Shown here piece by piece: positions 59,306-64,000 of a stretch of 64,000 nt of DNA (position 1 is the first letter of the stretch; each line of letters opens with the position of its first letter). The notes under the pieces were generated by a model. It did not search any database, was not told where the DNA came from, and saw only the letters and a program-made list of their open reading frames with translations. The DNA comes from Actinomycetes bacterium (GTDB lineage: Bacteria > Actinomycetota > Actinomycetes > Nanopelagicales > Nanopelagicaceae), in assembly GCA_023252155.1 (NCBI GenBank), contig JAHEXJ010000003.1, positions 1-64,000 of the forward strand. The letters are read 5' to 3'. The position numbers and the translations under genes were made by a program.

Positions 59306-59967
59306 AGGCAGATCACCCCGGACTGTCGACCGGTCACACCATCGCGACGATAAGAGAAGAAATTGGGATTCTCCACCGTGCAAATACTAGATCGTGTGAT
59401 TTTGACGCCGTGCTCCGCCAACTCGTGAGAGAGAGCAGCAGGAAGGTCCAAACTCAATGTTCCTTTGGATGTGATCGCTCTTGCAAAAGGGTACCTCTCA
59501 CTTACTTGCTCATAAACGTCCTCACCGACTTCGTAACACTTTCCGCATATTGAAGGCCCCAGAACTGCCTCAATTTTCTCCGCCCCAAGGGATGCCATCA
59601 CTGTGACTGCATTTAACGCGACGCTGTTCAAAAGTCCTTTGCGACCGACATGAACTGCCGCCACGACATCTCGACTCCAAAGCAACAATGGAATGCAATC
59701 GGCTACCAGAACCCCCAACGCGACTCCGGGTTCAGTCGTAACTAGGCCGTCGGCATTTGGATCTTGCGGAGAAATTCCATCAACCAATGCGATTACGTCG
59801 CTATGGGTTTGGTTCATGAATTGTGTGCGTCCGACAATTGCCTCATTTAACCGCCGATTCTCGGCGACAAGTTCGGCATTGTCACCGACGTGAAATGCGA
59901 GATTGTTCGTCGCATAAGGAGAGTGACTAACTCCCCCAATTCGATTCGTAAATAAAGTGGCGACCAA
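59302..59967 (-). CDS. pgeF: Multicopper polyphenol oxidase-fold protein PgeF (YfiH)
   Basis: Members act as peptidoglycan-editing or purine nucleoside phosphorylase-like enzymes. The 221-residue protein has QTHSDVIALVDG, the copper/zinc-type VLVADCIPLLLW, AAVHVGRKGL and GPSICGKCYEVG. The start appears to be TTG 59967. No clear Shine-Dalgarno is seen. It follows ftsZ by 27 bp, the usual actinobacterial order ftsZ-pgeF-yggS-sepF-yggT. Confidence 0.9.
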   Translation of the reverse strand: MVATLFTNRIGGVSHSPYATNNLAFHVGDNAELVAENRRLNEAIVGRTQFMNQTHSDVIALVDGISPQDPNADGLVTTEPGVALGVLVADCIPLLLWSRDVVAAVHVGRKGLLNSVALNAVTVMASLGAEKIEAVLGPSICGKCYEVGEDVYEQVSERYPFARAITSKGTLSLDLPAALSHELAEHGVKITRSSICTVENPNFFSYRRDGVTGRQSGVICL

Positions 59968-59994
59968 GTAATTATCGATCGATCGGGCGAAGCG

Positions 59995-61131
59995 CTATTT
60001 CATGAAATCGGGAACGTCGATCTCATCCTCCGCGATCAATTGCTCAAAAGTGACCCGGTGTCTTGTCGGAACTTCTTCCTCCTCGAGATCGAGTGCGACC
60101 GCCAACGGATCATTGGCGCTGATCGGATCGGCGTGCCCGTTAAGCGAACTTGCGTCTAGAACCGGCACGGCAACCCGCTTAGGCGCTCCGCCGTCAAAGC
60201 CCGCTGCGATCACGGTAATGCGAACTTCATCGCCCAGTGCATCGTCGATGGTTGTTCCGAAAATAATCTTTGCATCAGGGTGGGCCGCGGATTGGACAAG
60301 CTCACACGCCTCGTTGATTTCAAACAGTCCCAAATCCGATCCACCGGCTACTGAAAGCAGGACTCCCATCGCGCCATCAATTGATGCTTCAAGCAACGGG
60401 CTCGATATGGCCAACTCAGCCGCCCGTACTGCGCGATTTTCACCACGCGCAGAACCAATTCCCATAAGCGCAGATCCTGCATTCGTCATGATGCTCTTTA
60501 CGTCTGCGAAATCTAGATTGATCAAACCCGGTTGAGTGATTATCTCGGTAATCCCTTGCACTCCGGACAGAAGCACTTGATCTGCACTCTTGAATGCTTC
60601 TACTGCTGTGATCGAACGATCGGATATCGCTAGAAGACGATCATTGGGAATGACAATCAAGGTATCGACTTCGCCGCGAAGTTCATCAATTCCGCTATCC
60701 GCCTGTTGCGAACGCACCTTGCCTTCAAAGGAAAATGGGCGCGTAACTACGCCGATTGTTAGTGCACCTAATTCTCGTGCAATCTTTGCAACAATCGGTG
60801 CCCCGCCTGTTCCGGTTCCGCCACCTTCACCTGCAGTTACAAAAACCATGTCTGCACCGCGCAATGCTTCTTCAATGTCATCGACATGATCAAGAACTGC
60901 TTCGCGTCCACGTTCGGGTGATGCACCTGCACCAAGTCCGCGTGTTGACTTTCGTCCGATGTCTAACTTCACATCCGCATCACTCATTAAAAGATGTTGT
61001 GCATCTGTATTGATAGCAATGAACTCAACTCCTTTGAGTCCAACATCAATCATTCGATTGATCGCGTTGACTCCACCGCCACCAATTCCAACGACCTTGA
61101 TGACAGCCAAATAATTCTGCGGTGAAGCCAC
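59995..61131 (-). CDS. ftsZ: Cell division protein FtsZ
   Basis: FtsZ is the tubulin-like GTPase of the division ring. The 378-residue protein has the nucleotide-binding [11 protein letters not shown], the signature [19 protein letters not shown], the T7 loop [11 protein letters not shown] and the C-terminal [10 protein letters not shown] peptide that binds SepF. The GTG at 61131 has a perfect AAGGAGG seven bases upstream. Family length is slightly short because the linker is short. Confidence 0.98.
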   Translation of the reverse strand: MASPQNYLAVIKVVGIGGGGVNAINRMIDVGLKGVEFIAINTDAQHLLMSDADVKLDIGRKSTRGLGAGASPERGREAVLDHVDDIEEALRGADMVFVTAGEGGGTGTGGAPIVAKIARELGALTIGVVTRPFSFEGKVRSQQADSGIDELRGEVDTLIVIPNDRLLAISDRSITAVEAFKSADQVLLSGVQGITEIITQPGLINLDFADVKSIMTNAGSALMGIGSARGENRAVRAAELAISSPLLEASIDGAMGVLLSVAGGSDLGLFEINEACELVQSAAHPDAKIIFGTTIDDALGDEVRITVIAAGFDGGAPKRVAVPVLDASSLNGHADPISANDPLAVALDLEEEEVPTRHRVTFEQLIAEDEIDVPDFMK

Positions 61132-61200
61132 GTTGTTTCCTCCTTATGAACCATGAACCTCAACTTGAGAATTACAGTTCTGCTTTCTAATAAGACGAAA

Positions 61201-61214
61201 GTAGAGCGCTCTAC
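61201..61214. promoter_or_regulatory. 14-bp perfect palindrome upstream of ftsZ
   Basis: GTAGAGCGCTCTAC is identical to its reverse complement and lies in the 168-bp gap between ftsQ and ftsZ, 70 bp before the ftsZ start. It could be a dimer binding site. As RNA it would be only a small hairpin. TTTCGTCTTATT follows on the minus strand, a poor terminator tract. Nothing else is clear in this gap. Confidence 0.4.
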
Positions 61215-61299
61215 ACATCCACGCAAATACCGACACGAATCTGTACGCAATTTATCCAAATTCATTTAACAGTGAGAAAATCAATCAAGCCTTTAGTTT

Positions 61300-61980
61300 C
61301 TATTTCACAATAGGAGCGTGTGGAGCTGAAACGTCAATGTAGGTGATCTTCACATTTTCAGGCAAGGCGATAAGTGCCTGATATACCTTCACTTTTAATG
61401 ATGTTTCCGCCAGATCACCCCAAACAACCGATAAATTTCTGTTTCTCGATGGATCGGCAATTGTCAGGATCGCCCAGTCAAGGTCTCGCACCAAAATGTC
61501 GGAAATTTGGGTGCGCATCATTGGTGGCAGAGCGGATAACAAATCAGTGGCGAATTTTGCTGATGTGGAATTCGTTCCAGTAATGATTGGCAAATGCGTT
61601 GTATCAATATTCGGTAGGTCAAACACGACGCCGTTTTGATCGACAAGGTGACTTTGGAATTGAGCGATCGGCGTTCGGGTCCACACTCGGACAGTAACAA
61701 TCCCCTTTAGCCAATTTCTACTTATGCTGGCGTGGTCTAACCATGTGTACGCCTTTAATGCCTTTCCAATTTTATGAGATTCAAGTCGCGCCATTTTTTC
61801 GCCAATTCGAAAATTGTGCTGAATCGCAAAGCCTTCACTTGGATTTGGTGCCCCGACTACAACAATCTTCTTGACTGAAAGTAATGTCGACCAGCCAAGC
61901 ACATAAGAAGCTGAGCCAAGTAGAGTAAGCACTAATAGTGCCGCGAACCAGGCCTTTCGACGCCTTTTCTTCACTCCCAT
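61300..61980 (-). CDS. ftsQ: Cell division protein FtsQ
   Basis: FtsQ is a bitopic divisome scaffold. The 226-residue protein has a basic cytoplasmic start (KKRRRK), one membrane helix (about 11-30), a POTRA domain (about 34-100, VKKIVVVGAPNPSEG) and the beta domain (about 100-226). It lies 8 bp after murC. The gap to ftsZ is 168 bp. Confidence 0.94.
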   Translation of the reverse strand: MGVKKRRRKAWFAALLVLTLLGSASYVLGWSTLLSVKKIVVVGAPNPSEGFAIQHNFRIGEKMARLESHKIGKALKAYTWLDHASISRNWLKGIVTVRVWTRTPIAQFQSHLVDQNGVVFDLPNIDTTHLPIITGTNSTSAKFATDLLSALPPMMRTQISDILVRDLDWAILTIADPSRNRNLSVVWGDLAETSLKVKVYQALIALPENVKITYIDVSAPHAPIVK

Positions 61981-61988
61981 CGTTATCG

Positions 61989-63377
61989 CTATGCACCGTA
62001 TTTAGCGGTGAGTGCTTCCAAGATTATCGGACCCAGAGAACTGACATCTCCTGCACCCAGAGTCAAAATGACATCTCCCGGTTTGGCCTCTTTCACAACC
62101 TCTGTGACAACGGCCAGGAAATTTGGTTCAAAAGTGCCCTTTGTCATGAGCGAAACAATTGATTGTCCACTTACTCCCGGGATTTGCTTCTCGCTCGAGC
62201 CATAAACTTCGAGAACCCAAGTGTGATCGGCGTGATCGAGAACAGAAGCAAACTCGGTTAGGAATGCGCGCGTTCTTGAATAACGATGTGGCTGAAACAC
62301 CACTAATACTCGCCCGTCAGTTGCGAACCTTTTTGCTGCTTCCAGCGTGACATCTATTTCTGTCGGATGATGCCCGTAATCATCCAGAACTCTGATTCCG
62401 TGCACCTGACCTTTGAGTTCAAATCGTCGGCCAGTTCCGCGAAAGGTTGCTAGACCTGCAATCAATTGCGGTGCCGGAAGTCCCAGACAAAGTCCGGCCG
62501 CCAACGCTGCAGATGCGTTAAGTAGATTGTGGTGCCCGGGGGTTTGGAGTTCGAGGTGTCCGATTGTCCGCGCCTTCCAAAGCACCCGTGCGCGGGAACC
62601 TGCTGGTGCCAATTCAATCTCATCAATTCGCAAATCTGCATCCGGGTCAACCCCATAAGAAACGGTCTGACATCGCGTCACCGCATCACCCAATCCCTTT
62701 GAACCCTGATCGTCAGCACAGTAGACAAGGAATCCTTTTTGAGAAATGGTCTCGGAAAATTCTTCAAATGCTTGGAAAACGGATTCAAGGGTCGCAAAGT
62801 GATCGACATGATCGAGTTCGATATTTGTGATAATCGCACCAAATGGATGATATTCAATGAACGAACCGTCAGATTCATCGGCTTCTGCTACGAAATATTC
62901 GCCGGTGCCTTTGTGTGCATTGGAACCCGAAGCTTTCAAAATGCCACCTATTGCAAAGGAAGGATCTTCCCCACAACTTTGAATCGCCACCGTAAGCATC
63001 GATGTCGTAGTGGTCTTCCCGTGGGTACCGGCCACTGCAATACTCTTGGAATCGGACATCAAAATGGCGAGGGCTTGAGCACGCGAGAGAGTTGGAATGC
63101 TCCTCTCTTTCGCCTCAACTAACTCGACATTTTCTGGATTTATGGCGCTTGAAAAGACCACGAAATCAGCGCCATCAATATTGGAAGCCCTGTGTCCGAC
63201 CTTGGTGTCAACGCCGATGGCTTTTAGAGCCGCGAGTACGGATGACTCTTTAATATCTGATCCGGAGACCTCAATACCTTCGGAGGCCATGATGCGCGCA
63301 AGTCCGCTCATGCCAGAACCGCCAACGCCGATGAAATGAACCCGTTTGCCGGCAATATCCTTCAATGTGGTTCTCAT
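61989..63377 (-). CDS. murC: UDP-N-acetylmuramate-L-alanine ligase
   Basis: MurC adds L-alanine to UDP-MurNAc in peptidoglycan synthesis. The 462-residue Mur ligase has an N-terminal HFIGVGGSGMSGLA for UDP binding, the ATP motif VAGTHGKTTTTSM, a central DESDGSF, DHVDHF and the C-terminal DDYGHHPTEI. It overlaps murG by 4 bp and leads into ftsQ. Confidence 0.98.
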   Translation of the reverse strand: MRTTLKDIAGKRVHFIGVGGSGMSGLARIMASEGIEVSGSDIKESSVLAALKAIGVDTKVGHRASNIDGADFVVFSSAINPENVELVEAKERSIPTLSRAQALAILMSDSKSIAVAGTHGKTTTTSMLTVAIQSCGEDPSFAIGGILKASGSNAHKGTGEYFVAEADESDGSFIEYHPFGAIITNIELDHVDHFATLESVFQAFEEFSETISQKGFLVYCADDQGSKGLGDAVTRCQTVSYGVDPDADLRIDEIELAPAGSRARVLWKARTIGHLELQTPGHHNLLNASAALAAGLCLGLPAPQLIAGLATFRGTGRRFELKGQVHGIRVLDDYGHHPTEIDVTLEAAKRFATDGRVLVVFQPHRYSRTRAFLTEFASVLDHADHTWVLEVYGSSEKQIPGVSGQSIVSLMTKGTFEPNFLAVVTEVVKEAKPGDVILTLGAGDVSSLGPIILEALTAKYGA

Positions 63378-64000
63378 GCGCCCCCACCTTGAAGCGCAAT
63401 CTCCATGAGTTCGATTATTCTCTCCTCGGATTCCATATCCTGACTCAAGCCACTCTCAGGGCAGCGGTTGCTCTGTTCAATCACGGTTTCGAAATTTTCC
63501 TCGAGCCACACGTTTGAAAACGCTTTCTGCGGAAGAACTATTGCTCGACCAGCCGATACGAGTTGGTCGGCATTTCGGGCTTGCTCACCGTTTCCAACGG
63601 GGAGCGGAATGAATACTGCCATACGGCCAAGGGCGCCAAATTCAGCGCATGTTACTGCGCCGCTTCGCGCAAGAATTACGTCGGCTGCCAAATACGCCGT
63701 TGCCATATCCTCGATATAGGGAACTGCGCTGTAGCTATCTGAATTTTCAGGCAGTGAATTCTTTGCGCCGACTGAGTGAAGGATTTGTATCTTCTTCTCT
63801 CGGAAGAAGGGAAGCGCCTTCAGGATTTGTGTATTGATATATGTCGATCCCAGCGACCCTCCAAGGATAAGGAGCGTCGGATGATCCATGCTCCAACCGA
63901 GATCGGTCTTTGCGCGAAGGCGCGCCTTGTGCCAATCCAGAGATGCACTCTTGTAGGCCGCTCTGATTTCTGCACGCAGCGGCAAACCAGTGACACGCGC
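63374..64000 (-). CDS. murG: UDP-N-acetylglucosamine transferase MurG, C-terminal part (5' end outside window)
   Basis: The frame runs to the right-hand end of the window, so only the last 208 residues are seen. They include TGLPLR at the domain joint, LILGGSLGSTYIN, RSGAVTCAEFGALG and PLPVGNGEQARNA, the donor UDP-GlcNAc-binding half. MurG makes lipid II from lipid I at the inner membrane face. The TGA overlaps the murC start. Confidence 0.95.
   Translation of the reverse strand, partial: ARVTGLPLRAEIRAAYKSASLDWHKARLRAKTDLGWSMDHPTLLILGGSLGSTYINTQILKALPFFREKKIQILHSVGAKNSLPENSDSYSAVPYIEDMATAYLAADVILARSGAVTCAEFGALGRMAVFIPLPVGNGEQARNADQLVSAGRAIVLPQKAFSNVWLEENFETVIEQSNRCPESGLSQDMESEERIIELMEIALQGGGA

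Noticed and set aside
61050-61265. Minus-strand 71-codon ORF upstream of and into ftsZ
   Set aside because: It is out of frame with ftsZ, overlaps its start and strong ribosome binding site, and has no conserved features.

Overview
This window is a compact chromosome segment from a bacterium of the Actinomycetota. The evidence is gene content and order: rbpA, whiA-yvcK-rapZ, a PdtaR-type ANTAR response regulator, a priA-type hisA inside a joined his-trp operon, sepF beside ftsZ, and an ileS T-box with a very short stem I. Base composition looks close to half G+C by eye, well below Streptomyces. Spacing is very tight, with many ATGA, GTGA and TAATG junctions. A streamlined lineage such as the freshwater Nanopelagicales would fit, but that is inference. 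No mobile element, prophage, CRISPR array or rRNA was seen.

Layout. 1-5107: end of pgi (+), then on the minus strand rbpA, secG, tpiA, pgk, gap and a small two-helix membrane ORF. 5167-7968: whiA, yvcK, rapZ. 7994-17016: uvrC, uvrA, uvrB, coaE, rpsA. 17133-21412: an MFS carrier (+), polA (-) and a hotdog thioesterase (+). 21419-28019: a branched-chain amino-acid type ABC transporter (livF, livG, livM, livH) with two tandem binding-protein genes. 28113-36251: pdtaR, an unusual tRNA-Leu(CAA), pyk, gltD, gltB. 36372-38608: a VIT-family metal transporter, lgt and a DsbA-like protein. 38713-48602: trpA, trpB, trpC, a 56-codon ORF, trpE, hisI, hisF, priA, hisH, hisB, hisC, hisD. 48727-54429: dnaE, rluD, lspA, a TraR/DksA-type protein. 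54495-57842: T-box and ileS (+). 57845-64000: yggT, sepF, yggS, pgeF, ftsZ, ftsQ, murC and partial murG, which is the distal part of the division and cell-wall cluster.

How the genes fit together. The window joins lower glycolysis (tpiA, pgk, gap, pyk), nitrogen assimilation (gltBD, the liv-type importer), histidine and tryptophan synthesis, nucleotide excision repair, two DNA polymerases, lipoprotein maturation (lgt, lspA) and Z-ring and peptidoglycan synthesis. The lgt and lspA products would process the lipoprotein form of the binding protein.

The most interesting signals are small. The tRNA-Leu has a leucine-type D-arm but a 5-nt variable loop, and its 3' end lies one base from the pdtaR start codon. 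A three-fold 11-bp repeat sits upstream of the livK1 promoter. Two hairpins in the liv operon pair fully only as minus-strand RNA. Two small ORFs are unusually well supported. Eight genes have a TANNNT-like -10 element 6-8 nt before the start codon and little or no Shine-Dalgarno sequence, which suggests leaderless mRNAs.
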